The notes below the pieces were generated by a model. The model was given only the letters and a program-made list of their open reading frames with translations, was not told where the DNA came from and did not search any database. Below, piece after piece: positions 26,701-37,590 of a DNA stretch of 64,000 nt. This DNA comes from Jongsikchunia kroppenstedtii DSM 45133 (lineage in GTDB: Bacteria; Actinomycetota; Actinomycetes; Mycobacteriales; Mycobacteriaceae), in contig NZ_AQYG01000048.1 of the NCBI RefSeq assembly GCF_000380485.1, forward strand, positions 62,001 through 126,000, read 5' to 3'. A program made the position numbers and the translations under genes. The stretch's first letter is position 1. Each line of letters begins with the position of its first letter.

Positions 26701-28392
26701 AGTGCGGGCGGCGGGGTCTGGCCACGCGACCGGAAGTCGATTCCGGTCAGTCCCGAAGCCGCCGCGGTGCTGGGGATCGACCCCGAGATCACCGAGATGG
26801 CGCCGCCAGATCTGATCAAGGCGATTCTGCTGGCGCCGGTGGATCTGTTGTGGAACGGCGGCATCGGCACCTACATCAAGAGTTCGGCCGAGACGAACGA
26901 CGAGGTGGGGGACAAGGCCAACGACGCAATCCGGGTGAACGGGAATCAGCTGCGGGCCAAGGTCGTCGGGGAGGGCGGCAACCTCGGCGCCACGGGCCGT
27001 GGGCGTATCGAATTCGACCTCGCGGGCGGCCGGATCAACACCGATGCGATGGACAACTCGGCCGGCGTCGACTGCTCCGACCATGAGGTCAATATCAAGA
27101 TCGCGCTGGCGTCGGCGATCTCCGCCGGGCTGCTGCCCGATGCGGAACGCAATGGGGTGCTCGCCTCGATGACCGATGAGGTCGCCGACCTCGTTCTGGC
27201 CGACAACATTTCGCAGAACGCCGAGCTGGGCGTGGCCCGGGCGACGGCGCTCGACCGCGTGGAGGTGCACGCGCGGCTCCTGGCCCAGCTCGCCGGCGAC
27301 TACGACGTCGACCTCGAACTCGAAGACCTGCCGACCCCCAGGCAGCTGCGCAAACGCGTCGATACCGAGGGACGGGGACTCACGTCGCCGGAGCTAGCGA
27401 CGCTGATGGCGCACGTCAAGCTGACGCTGAAGGCCGAGATGCTCTCGACCGATCTCGCCGACAATCGGCTGTTCGCCGACCGGCTGCTGAACTACTTCCC
27501 GCGCCGACTGCAGACCGACTACCCCGAGCAGATCCGCGGGCACTCGTTGCGGCGCGAGATCGTTGCGACGGTCCTCGTCAACGAGGTGGTCGATCAAGGC
27601 GGCATCACCCATGCGTTCCGCCTGGCCGAGGGCAGTGGCACCGGGCCGATCGACGTGCTGCGGTCGTATGCGGCGATCACCGAGATCTTCGGGATGCCCG
27701 AACTCTGGGAACGTATCGATGCCGCGCCGGTGGGCGTCGAGACGATCGCCGACATGCGTAATCATGTGCGCCGCTTGCTGTTCCGGGCCTGCCGATGGGA
27801 GCTGGCGAATCGGCCGCAGCCGTTGGCGATGGGCGCGGAGATCGCGCGGTACCGGGATCGCGTCGAGCGCTACCGCGAACGGGTGCCGCAGTGGTTGTGC
27901 GGCGGCGCAGCGGCGCGCGTTGCGGACCGGACCCGGAGTCTGGTCGAGGCCGGCGTCGATCCGGGCCTCGCGGCCGAGGTGTCGGTGAGTCTCGACGAGT
28001 TCAGCCTGTTGGACATCGTCGACATCTCCGAGATCAACGAACGCCGTATCGATGAGGTCGGTGCGCTGTATTTCGCGCTGGCGGACCGGCTGGCGATGGA
28101 TCAACTGTTGCACGCGGTCACCCAACTCGACCGAAACGACCGGTGGCACGCACTGGCACGCTTGGCATTACGTGATGATCTGCAGGGTGCGGTGCGAGCG
28201 CTGACGCAGCGTGTTCTGGAGATCGGTCTGCCCGACGAGTCACCTGAGGTGAAGATTCGCGACTGGGCGTCGTCCAACGCGTCCAGCATCGGTCGGGTCG
28301 AATCGACCCTCGCGGATATCCAGGCCACAGGCAGCCTCGATCTGGCCACCCTCTCCGTCGCGGCGCGCCAGATCCGCAGTCTCGTCCGGTGA
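23773..28392 (+). CDS. gdh: NAD-specific glutamate dehydrogenase, large type
   Basis: 1539-residue protein of the 160-180 kDa NAD-GDH class that oxidises glutamate to 2-oxoglutarate and ammonia. An N-terminal regulatory region with ACT-like segments covers about residues 1-650. The catalytic region around residue 760 carries [21 protein letters not shown] with the substrate lysines. A long C-terminal helical region follows. GTG 23773 has GGAGGT seven bases upstream. M. tuberculosis Rv2476c is the same type. In mycobacteria this enzyme is controlled by GarA; no garA lies in the window. Confidence 0.96.
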   Translation: [1539 protein letters not shown]

Positions 28393-28431
28393 TCTCCCGA
28401 TGGGTTTGAGGGTGGTCCCTACGATGGAACG

Positions 28432-29121
28432 ATGAGCCAGAACCGTTTGACGTTGTCCGACGTCCGCTCGGCGCCGGATATCGCGGCCTTCCTGGGCACA
28501 TCCCTGCGCGCCGGCGGCCCCGGCGTGGTGCGCATGAAAGAACGGCCCGACGGTCTGCTCGGGCTCTGGGTGACCACCGGGTTCGAGGTGCTAGCCACCC
28601 GCGCCACACCCGCGGAGATCTCGTCGGACGATCTGGTGGTAGACGCGCAGTCACTGCGAGACATGTTGCGGACCAACGGTTCCGAGGAAAGCATCGACGT
28701 CGGGATGTCGGTGGCGAGCGCCTGGACCGGGGCGTTGCCGCCCGACGGCGGGTATACGCGGATCGACGACGTCCCCGCGCGCGTTCTGGTGCAGCTGGCG
28801 CGCGACGGCGCCGAGGTCGCCCGGACCGAGGGCGGTCCCAAGGGGCCGCCGGCATCGCTGCTCGATCAGTCGGTGCTCACCGTGACCGGTTCGGCCGGTG
28901 CGCAGCTGGAGATCCCGATGCGCGCGGTCTTCGCGCTGAGCGCCATGGGTTTCATACGCCTGCCCGGTGGGGATGCGATCACCGAGAACACGGCCGTGGA
29001 CGAGGTGGCTGCCGACGAGCCGGTCCGCGTGTCGATGGCGGGCAGCTGGGGGCGGCTCGACGCCCGCTACGGCTCGATCTACTTCCGGCGGCCCGGTGGC
29101 CTGACCCTGAGCGTGGTCTAG
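28432..29121 (+). CDS. Conserved hypothetical protein (Rv2474c-like)
   Basis: 229-residue predicted soluble protein rich in beta strands, without signal peptide or membrane helix. It has segments GLLGLWVTTGFEVLATR, RMKERPDG and RVSMAGSWGRLDARYGSIYF. Position after gdh and before aglA matches the mycobacterial Rv2474c slot, so orthology is inferred from order. Start ATG 28432 is 39 bases after gdh, so co-transcription is likely. Its stop overlaps the stop of the convergent glucosidase gene by 3 bases. Function unknown. Confidence 0.8.
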   Translation: MSQNRLTLSDVRSAPDIAAFLGTSLRAGGPGVVRMKERPDGLLGLWVTTGFEVLATRATPAEISSDDLVVDAQSLRDMLRTNGSEESIDVGMSVASAWTGALPPDGGYTRIDDVPARVLVQLARDGAEVARTEGGPKGPPASLLDQSVLTVTGSAGAQLEIPMRAVFALSAMGFIRLPGGDAITENTAVDEVAADEPVRVSMAGSWGRLDARYGSIYFRRPGGLTLSVV

Positions 29122-30773
29122 GCGCCCCGGTCGGCGGCTGCGGGCGGGACGAGCCATGCGGCTGAGTCGGGCGGCAGCAGCCCCTCGCCGGTCAGCGGGC
29201 TGCTCGACAGCAGCGGTGTGCCGGGCGGCAGGCCGATCGGTTCGGTACCGGCGTTCACGACGCAGATCAGGCCGCCCGCGCTGCGCCGAAATGCCAACGC
29301 GTCCGGACGGGATCCGTACCAGTCGATCGAATCGCCGCTGAATTCGCTTCTGCTCTTACGCAGTTCGATGGCTGTCCGATACAGCGACAAGGTCGAATCG
29401 GCGTCCTCGAGCTGCGCCTCGGTGGTCAGCGATGCCCAGTCGTCCGGCATGGGCAGCCAGGTGTCGGCGCTGGTGCTGAACTCATACGGCGGCCGGTCGC
29501 CGCCCCACGGCAGCGGAACTCGGCAGCCGTCGCGGCCGCGATCGGTGTGCCCGGACCGTTCCCACACCGGATCCTGCAGCGCCGAGTCCGGCAGGTCGAC
29601 ATTCGGCAGGCCGAGCTCGGCGCCGTTGTAGATGAATGCCGTTCCGGGCAGCGCCAATTCGACCAGGATGAGCGCTCGCGCCCGCTTCGTGCCGATGTCG
29701 CGGCCGGCGTCCGCGTCGGCGCCCTTGGCCAGCCGCGTCACCTCGCGGTCGACGTCATGGTTGGACAGCGTCCACGTCGGCACGGCGCGGACCGCGTGGA
29801 CGGCGGCCAGGGATTCGTCGATCGCCGTGCGGATGCGCGCCGCCGACCACGGCGCCTCGGCCAGCGCGAAGTTGAATCCGAGATGCAGCTCGTCGGGCCG
29901 CACGTATTGGGCGAATTCGCTGCCGTCGCGGACCCAGATCTCGCCGATCGCCACCGCATCCGGGTAGTCGTCGAGGACGCGCCGGATCTTGCGGTGAATG
30001 CGGTGCACGCCGGGATTGTTGAATCGGATGTCGTTTTCGTCGCCGGTCAGCAGTTCTACGACCGATCCGTCGGGGGTGGCCGGCATGTCGGGCAGGCCAG
30101 GGGGTTTGGCCATGCCGTGGGCGACATCGATGCGGAAGCCGTCGATCCCGCGGTCCAGCCAGAAGCGCATCGTCTTCTCGAGGTCGGCCCACACCTCGGG
30201 GTTGTTCCAGTCGAGGTCGGGTTGTTCGGGCGCGAACAGGTGCAGGTACCACTGGCCGGGGCTGCCGTCGGGCTCGGCGATCCGCGTCCACGCCGATCCG
30301 CCGAAGATGCTGCGCCAGTTGTTCGGTGGTTCGGCGCCTGACGGTCCGCGACCGTCGCGGAAGATGTAGCGCTCGCGCGCCGCGCTGCCGGTCGGACTCC
30401 GGAGGGCCTCCTCGAACCAGGGATGCTCGCGACTGGTGTGGTTCGGCACCAGGTCCATGACGACTTTGATGTCGCTGTCGTGGGCCGCCGACAGCAGCGC
30501 GTCGAACGCCGCCATCCCGCCGAACAGCGGGTCGATGTCGCGGGGATCGGAGACGTCGTAGCCGTGGTCGGCCATCGGGGAGCGGGTCACCGGTGACAGC
30601 CAGATGGCATCCACCCCAAGCAGTTCCAGGTAGCCGAGGCGATCGGCGACACCGAGCAGGTCGCCGACGCCGTCGCCCGACAGGTCGGCGAACGAGCGCG
30701 GATAGATCTGATAGAAGACCGCGTCCGCCCACCACCGTCGGTCGGAGCGATCGGCGGCAGGCGATTCGGTCAT
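29118..30773 (-). CDS. aglA: GH13 alpha-glucosidase/oligo-1,6-glucosidase
   Basis: 551-residue glycoside hydrolase family 13 enzyme. The nucleophile Asp216 is in GFRIDVAHG, acid/base Glu278 in AIGEIW, and transition-state Asp340 in LSNHD. The N-terminal segment [19 protein letters not shown] is typical of the oligo-1,6-glucosidase/trehalose-6-phosphate hydrolase subgroup. It probably releases glucose from short alpha-glucans in the cytoplasm. It starts inside the stop of glbO (4-base overlap), so the two are translationally coupled. The same gene pair occurs in mycobacteria (Rv2471-Rv2470). Confidence 0.93.
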   Translation of the reverse strand: MTESPAADRSDRRWWADAVFYQIYPRSFADLSGDGVGDLLGVADRLGYLELLGVDAIWLSPVTRSPMADHGYDVSDPRDIDPLFGGMAAFDALLSAAHDSDIKVVMDLVPNHTSREHPWFEEALRSPTGSAARERYIFRDGRGPSGAEPPNNWRSIFGGSAWTRIAEPDGSPGQWYLHLFAPEQPDLDWNNPEVWADLEKTMRFWLDRGIDGFRIDVAHGMAKPPGLPDMPATPDGSVVELLTGDENDIRFNNPGVHRIHRKIRRVLDDYPDAVAIGEIWVRDGSEFAQYVRPDELHLGFNFALAEAPWSAARIRTAIDESLAAVHAVRAVPTWTLSNHDVDREVTRLAKGADADAGRDIGTKRARALILVELALPGTAFIYNGAELGLPNVDLPDSALQDPVWERSGHTDRGRDGCRVPLPWGGDRPPYEFSTSADTWLPMPDDWASLTTEAQLEDADSTLSLYRTAIELRKSRSEFSGDSIDWYGSRPDALAFRRSAGGLICVVNAGTEPIGLPPGTPLLSSSPLTGEGLLPPDSAAWLVPPAAADRGA

Positions 30774-31174
30774 AGCGGAGAGTTCACCAGCATTTGCGCC
30801 GCCGAGTCCATGTATTCGACAAGACGGGAGCGATGCTCGTCATCGAGGCGGTCGGAGTCGATCGAGGCGATCGCCGTGTGCATGCAGCGCAGCCACGCGT
30901 CGCGTTCGAGCGGGCCGATCTTGTACGGCATGTGGCGCATCCGCAGCCGGGGATGCCCGCGCTCCTCGGAGTACGTCCGGGGGCCACCCCAGTACTGCTC
31001 GATGAACAGTAAGAAGCGACGCTCGGCGGGGCCGAGATCCTCCTCGGGATAGAGCGGACGCACGATCGGGTCGGCGGCGACTTCCTCGTAGAAGCGGCCG
31101 ATCAGCGCCGCGAAGGTGTCGTGGCCGCCGACCGCGTCGTAGAAAGTCTGCTCCTGTTCGCTCACAGTCGCCAT
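30770..31174 (-). CDS. glbO: Truncated haemoglobin, group II (trHbO)
   Basis: 134-residue truncated globin. Key residues of M. tuberculosis trHbO are present with an offset of six: Tyr29 (B10), Tyr42 (CD1), proximal His81 (F8) and Trp94 (G8) in [14 protein letters not shown] 31174 gives standard length; the open frame upstream would add 33 residues of low-quality sequence. It probably binds oxygen and scavenges NO or supports respiration. The downstream glucosidase gene overlaps it by 4 bases. Confidence 0.93.
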   Translation of the reverse strand: MATVSEQEQTFYDAVGGHDTFAALIGRFYEEVAADPIVRPLYPEEDLGPAERRFLLFIEQYWGGPRTYSEERGHPRLRMRHMPYKIGPLERDAWLRCMHTAIASIDSDRLDDEHRSRLVEYMDSAAQMLVNSPL

Positions 31175-31406
31175 TGTTCCATCGCGATCGGGAACGGACC
31201 GCGCGGCCGGGTGGGCGCGTGAGGGCCGGACCGTCGCCGCAGGCGTCCGGTTCGCCGACTGTTCATCGAACATCCTGCTGATAAATGCAGATATTGCCGT
31301 GCATGGAGGCCGATGGCGTGATCAACTAGCCGTGGCGCGGCCGCCCGGTGCGGCGATGCCGGGGCGCGCCACGCACCGAAGCGCAGATGATCGAAGGCAC
31401 GTCAGG

Positions 31407-32009
31407 ATGAAGCGAAACCGACCGCATCCGACCAGACCTGCGGCCGTGACGGAACTGCATGTCGCACGTCCGCAGCCCGCAGGCCTCGGGCAGCGACGAG
31501 TGCTGCTGCTCAACGCGACCTATGAGCCGCTGCATGCGATCAGCGGCCGTCGAGCGATCGTCCTGTTGCTCCGTGAGCGTGCCGAGGTGCTGCATACCGA
31601 GACCGCCGGCGCCCAGGTGCATTCGGCCGGACTCACCCTCGACATGCCGTCGGTGATCCGGCTGCGCACCTACGTCAAGGTCCCGTTCCGCTCGGTCGTG
31701 CCGCTGACCAGGGCCGCGCTGATGCATCGCGACGGGCACCGGTGCGGATACTGTGGCGGACGCGCGGACACGGTCGACCACGTGGTGCCGCGCAGCCGAG
31801 GCGGGGAGCACAGCTGGGACAACTGTGTCGCATGTTGCGCCAGTTGCAACCATCGCAAAGCCGATCGGTTGCTCTCGGAACTCGGCTGGACTCTCACCAC
31901 CAAGCTCGCCGCGCCGAACGGCACGCAGTGGCGCCTGCTGTCGACGGTGAAGGACGCGGCTGCGATCGATCCGACGTGGACGCAATATCTCAATGCCGGG
32001 GCTGCGTGA
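31407..32009 (+). CDS. HNH endonuclease family protein
   Basis: About 200 residues. The second half carries the HNH nuclease: CGYCGG, DTVDHVVPRSRGGEHSWDN and CCASCNHRKADR, giving the zinc-finger cysteines and the catalytic His-Asn-His. The first half has VLLLNATYEPL, typical of the single-copy actinobacterial HNH protein (Rv2469c group). Start chosen at ATG 31407; GTG 31446 is possible. It is divergent from glbO across about 230 bases. No intein or homing element was seen, so it is a host gene of unknown target. Confidence 0.85.
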   Translation: MKRNRPHPTRPAAVTELHVARPQPAGLGQRRVLLLNATYEPLHAISGRRAIVLLLRERAEVLHTETAGAQVHSAGLTLDMPSVIRLRTYVKVPFRSVVPLTRAALMHRDGHRCGYCGGRADTVDHVVPRSRGGEHSWDNCVACCASCNHRKADRLLSELGWTLTTKLAAPNGTQWRLLSTVKDAAAIDPTWTQYLNAGAA

Positions 32010-32092
32010 CTCTACGACAGCCCGTCGGATAGATTTCAAGGGAACATTCCCTGTGTTTGCGGACTCCCCGTGTTGCGGAAGGTAAGGGCGAA

Positions 32093-32341
32093 GTGGAAAG
32101 TCTGATTGTTCCGATCGGCATGCCGGTCACGATTATCACGATCGTTTTCGTGCTCGCGTGCGTCGTGTCCATGTTGTTCGCCCGCGGTTCGAAGTACCCC
32201 AAGCAGCAGACGTACTCGCTCGATCAGAAGTGGACGCATGAGCCGCTGCTGCTGAGCGCGACGGAGGACGGGCCGGTCGCCGCGCCTGAGCACGGCCACG
32301 GCGACATCGAGATCGGAGGCTCGGCTCATGGCAAGTGGTGA
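32093..32341 (+). CDS. Small membrane protein (CtaJ-like candidate)
   Basis: 82 residues with one hydrophobic helix (about residues 6-29), then a basic segment RGSKYPKQQTYSLDQKW and an acidic, His-containing tail. GTG 32093 has GGAAGG upstream. It overlaps the following DUF5130 gene by 14 bases, so both are translated together. From memory, small accessory subunits CtaI and CtaJ of the mycobacterial bcc-aa3 supercomplex come from this gene neighbourhood beside pepN. If so, this would be an aa3 oxidase subunit, but I cannot confirm it from the sequence alone. Confidence 0.7.
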   Translation: MESLIVPIGMPVTIITIVFVLACVVSMLFARGSKYPKQQTYSLDQKWTHEPLLLSATEDGPVAAPEHGHGDIEIGGSAHGKW

Positions 32342-32813
32342 TCACGGCGGGTTCTCGCTCCCGGCGCACATCGACCCGAACAATCTGCCCCTGGGCACGG
32401 CCATCACCACCAGCGGCCGCCTGTCGATCGCGCGGCAGCCGGGTGCTGACGTGACGACGCCGCCGTTCACGACCAAGGAACTCGTCGCCCTCGACGAGAC
32501 CCTGTCGAAGGCGAGCGACGAGGCGCTGGTGCGGTTCTCGATCTACATCGGCGACCTGGGCGATGACGCCGTCGCGGGTGCCGAGAAGGTGCTGCCCGGT
32601 GTTCCGGAACCGGAACATGCCGCGCTGCTGGCCGTTTCGCCGAATTCCAAGGATGTCGTCGTGGTGTCCGGCGCCAAGGTGGCCGACCGCGTGAACGATC
32701 GCGTCGCGCAGCTGGGTGTCACGGCCGCGATCGCTGGCTTCCGCTCGGGTGACCTGGTCGACGGTCTGGTCTCCGGTATCCGGGTGATGGCCAACGCCGC
32801 CAAGCGTTCCTGA
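32328..32813 (+). CDS. DUF5130/TPM-like protein (CtaI-like candidate)
   Basis: 161 residues, soluble, without signal peptide. A TPM-like fold is suggested by LDETLSKASDEALVRFSIYIGDLGDDA near residues 50-75 and AVSPNSKDVVVVSGAKVADRV. It is translationally coupled to the upstream small membrane protein, which suggests a shared complex at the membrane. Length and position match the mycobacterial Rv2468c slot. An association with the aa3 oxidase is inference from recalled structures. A strong terminator follows 26 bases later. Confidence 0.82.
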   Translation: MASGDHGGFSLPAHIDPNNLPLGTAITTSGRLSIARQPGADVTTPPFTTKELVALDETLSKASDEALVRFSIYIGDLGDDAVAGAEKVLPGVPEPEHAALLAVSPNSKDVVVVSGAKVADRVNDRVAQLGVTAAIAGFRSGDLVDGLVSGIRVMANAAKRS

Positions 32814-32838
32814 TTCGGACGCAGTCCACTAGCTGACG

Positions 32839-32873
32839 GACGAACCCCGCAGGTGAGACCTGCGGGGTTCGTC
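32839..32873. terminator. Bidirectional terminator between DUF5130 and pepN
   Basis: A perfect 16-bp inverted repeat (32839-32854 with 32858-32873) with a 3-base loop separates two convergent genes. No T tract is needed in this group; both transcripts may end here. Confidence 0.88.
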
Positions 32874-32892
32874 GCATTCTGGACGCGTGGCG

Positions 32893-35466
<2,574 letters not shown>

Positions 35467-35563
35467 GTGTTCTCGCATTCGCTCGCGGGGATCTCGTCGT
35501 CACCACCGTAGTGGTCACGCGCTCGGGGTGGGTCGGCTCGTGAACGGTTGTACCTTGGGACGT

Positions 35564-36172
35564 ATGAGTAACCGAGACCGCGCAGACTTCTGGTTCGACC
35601 CGCTTTGCCCGTGGTGCTGGATCACCTCTCGATGGATCCTCGAGGTCGAGAAGGTTCGTGACATCGAGGTGAATTTCCACCTGATGAGCCTGGCGGTGCT
35701 CAACGAGGGCAAGGACATCCCGCCGGAGTACGCCGAGAGGCTGGCGCGGGCCTGGGAGCCGGTGCGGGTGATCGCGGCGGCGCAGGCGCAGCGGGGCGAC
35801 GAGATCCTGGCGCCGCTGTACGAGGCGATGGGCACCCGGATCCACAACCGCGGCTATGACGATTTCGCGCCGGTCATCAAGGAATCGCTGGAGGAGCTCG
35901 GCCTGCCCACCGAGCTCGCCGCCGCGGCGAGCTCGACCGAATTCGACGAGGCGATCCGGACCAGCCACCATCAGGGCATGGACAAGGTCGGCGACGATGT
36001 GGGCACCCCGACGATCCACATCAACGACACCGCATTCTTCGGGCCCGTGCTCTCGCGCATTCCGCGCGGTGAGACGGCCGGACAGTTGTGGGACGCCTCG
36101 GTGACGCTCGCGGGTTACCCGCATTTCTACGAGCTCAAACGGACTCGTACCGAGGATCCGGAATTCGACTGA
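35564..36172 (+). CDS. DsbA-family mycothiol-dependent reductase
   Basis: 202-residue thioredoxin-fold protein with a helical insertion. The redox motif Cys15-Pro-Trp-Cys18 is in FDPLCPWCW, and a cis-Pro GTPTIHI motif lies in the C-terminal half. No signal peptide, so it is cytosolic. It closely matches the pattern of M. tuberculosis Rv2466c, a mycothiol-dependent nitroreductase-type enzyme. It precedes rpiB and nei as in mycobacteria. It probably reduces small molecules or disulfides during oxidative stress. Confidence 0.9.
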   Translation: MSNRDRADFWFDPLCPWCWITSRWILEVEKVRDIEVNFHLMSLAVLNEGKDIPPEYAERLARAWEPVRVIAAAQAQRGDEILAPLYEAMGTRIHNRGYDDFAPVIKESLEELGLPTELAAAASSTEFDEAIRTSHHQGMDKVGDDVGTPTIHINDTAFFGPVLSRIPRGETAGQLWDASVTLAGYPHFYELKRTRTEDPEFD

Positions 36173-36239
36173 GTCGGAGCTCCGATCGGCTGCTGACCCC
36201 GGCGCACAATTGGCCCGACGACCTGCAACAATTGTCGCC

Positions 36240-36713
36240 ATGCGCGTATACCTGGGAGCGGACCACGCCGGATTCGAGACGAAGAATGCCATCGCCGAGC
36301 ATCTGAAGGCGGCCGGCCACGAGGTCATCGATTGCGGCGCACACGCCTACGACGCCGACGACGACTACCCGGCCTTCTGCATCGACGCGGCCCGCAAGGT
36401 GGTCGCCGATCCGGGCAGCCTGGGCATCGTGCTCGGCGGCAGCGGCAACGGCGAGCAGATCGCGGCGAACAAGGTGCCGGGCGCTCGCTGCGCGCTGGCC
36501 TGGAGCGTCGAAACCGCGAAGCTGGCCCGCGAGCACAACAACGCGCAGCTGATCGGCATCGGCGGCCGGATGCATCCGCTCGAGGAGGCGCTCGCGATCG
36601 CTGACGCCTTCCTGGCGACGCCGTGGTCGGAGGCGCCGCGCCACCAGCGCCGCATCGACATTCTGGCCGAATACGAGACCACCCACACCCCGCCGCCGGT
36701 TCCGCAGGCGTAG
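36240..36713 (+). CDS. rpiB: Ribose-5-phosphate isomerase B
   Basis: 157-residue RpiB of the pentose phosphate pathway. The phosphate/substrate motif LGADHAGF lies near 5-12. The segment GGSGNGEQIAANK has Glu72 where E. coli RpiB has a catalytic Cys, the actinobacterial subtype in which Glu acts as base (Glu75 in M. tuberculosis). ATG 36240 is the natural start. The glycosylase gene follows after 4 bases. Confidence 0.94.
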   Translation: MRVYLGADHAGFETKNAIAEHLKAAGHEVIDCGAHAYDADDDYPAFCIDAARKVVADPGSLGIVLGGSGNGEQIAANKVPGARCALAWSVETAKLAREHNNAQLIGIGGRMHPLEEALAIADAFLATPWSEAPRHQRRIDILAEYETTHTPPPVPQA

Positions 36714-36717
36714 CGCC

Positions 36718-37518
36718 GTGCCCGAGGGCCACACGCTGCACCGACTGGCCCGCGACCACAAGAAGCGCTTTGCGGGTCAACAGGTCTCGGTGACCAGCCC
36801 GCAGGGGCGGTTCGCGGTCGAGGCGGCGCGATTGGACGGCCGCGAGTTCGTCGGCGCGCAGGCCTGGGGCAAGCACCTCGTCCATGAGTACGCCGGGGGA
36901 CTGCTCGTCCATGTCCACCTCGGTCTGTATGGCGCGTTCACCGATCACCCGGTGCCGCTGCCCGATCCGGTCGGGCAGGTGCGCATGCGGATCGTCGGTG
37001 CACATACCGGCACGGACCTGCGCGGCCCGACCGCGTGCGAGATCTACAGCGCCGCAGATCTTTCCGCACTGACCGATCGGCTCGGTCCGGACCCGCTGCG
37101 GCGCGACGCCGATCCGGCTCGGGCCTGGGCACGGATCTCCCGATCGGGTCAGCCGATCGCGCAGCTGTTGATGGACCAGAAGGTGCTCGCCGGCGTCGGC
37201 AACGTGTATCGCGCCGAACTGCTGTTCCGCCACCGCATCCCACCGATGACGCCCGGCCGAGAGCTATCGGAGGCGCAGTGGAAGGCGATGTGGGACGACC
37301 TCGTCGCCCTGATGCGGATCGGCGTGCGCAAGGGTCGCATGCATGTGGTGCGGCCCGAAGACGACCACGGCGCGCCGTCGTATGCGCCCGACCGGCCGCG
37401 CACCTACGTGTACCGCCGGGCGGGCGAACCGTGCCGGATCTGCGGTACACCCGTCATGCTGGCCGAGCTCGCGGCCCGCAAGCTCTACTGGTGCCCGTCC
37501 TGCCAGGCTGCGGGCTGA
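36718..37518 (+). CDS. nei: Fpg/Nei-family DNA glycosylase
   Basis: 266-residue base-excision glycosylase. After Met removal the N terminus is PEGHTLHR, with the Pro nucleophile and Glu of Nei-type (endonuclease VIII) enzymes. QLLMDQKVLAGVGNVYRAELLF is the helix-two-turns-helix region. A C-terminal zinc finger uses CRIC and CPSC. It removes oxidised pyrimidines and nicks the strand. GTG 36718 lies 4 bases after rpiB. The Nei1 (Rv2464c) slot agrees with order. Confidence 0.92.
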   Translation: MPEGHTLHRLARDHKKRFAGQQVSVTSPQGRFAVEAARLDGREFVGAQAWGKHLVHEYAGGLLVHVHLGLYGAFTDHPVPLPDPVGQVRMRIVGAHTGTDLRGPTACEIYSAADLSALTDRLGPDPLRRDADPARAWARISRSGQPIAQLLMDQKVLAGVGNVYRAELLFRHRIPPMTPGRELSEAQWKAMWDDLVALMRIGVRKGRMHVVRPEDDHGAPSYAPDRPRTYVYRRAGEPCRICGTPVMLAELAARKLYWCPSCQAAG

Positions 37519-37590
37519 TCCGGGCGGCCTGACGCAGGCGGACGGCGCGCTTGTCCGGTGCGATCGTGACAGATGCGGGACAGTTATCGC

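Noticed and set aside
31260-31272. TGTTCATCGAACA near the HNH gene as an SOS box
   Set aside because: Actinobacterial LexA sites are GAAC-N4-GTTC; here the half-sites are reversed with a 3-base spacer.
31407-32009. HNH gene as part of a homing or phage-defence element
   Set aside because: It sits at a conserved chromosomal slot with no intein, methylase or mobile-element sequence next to it.
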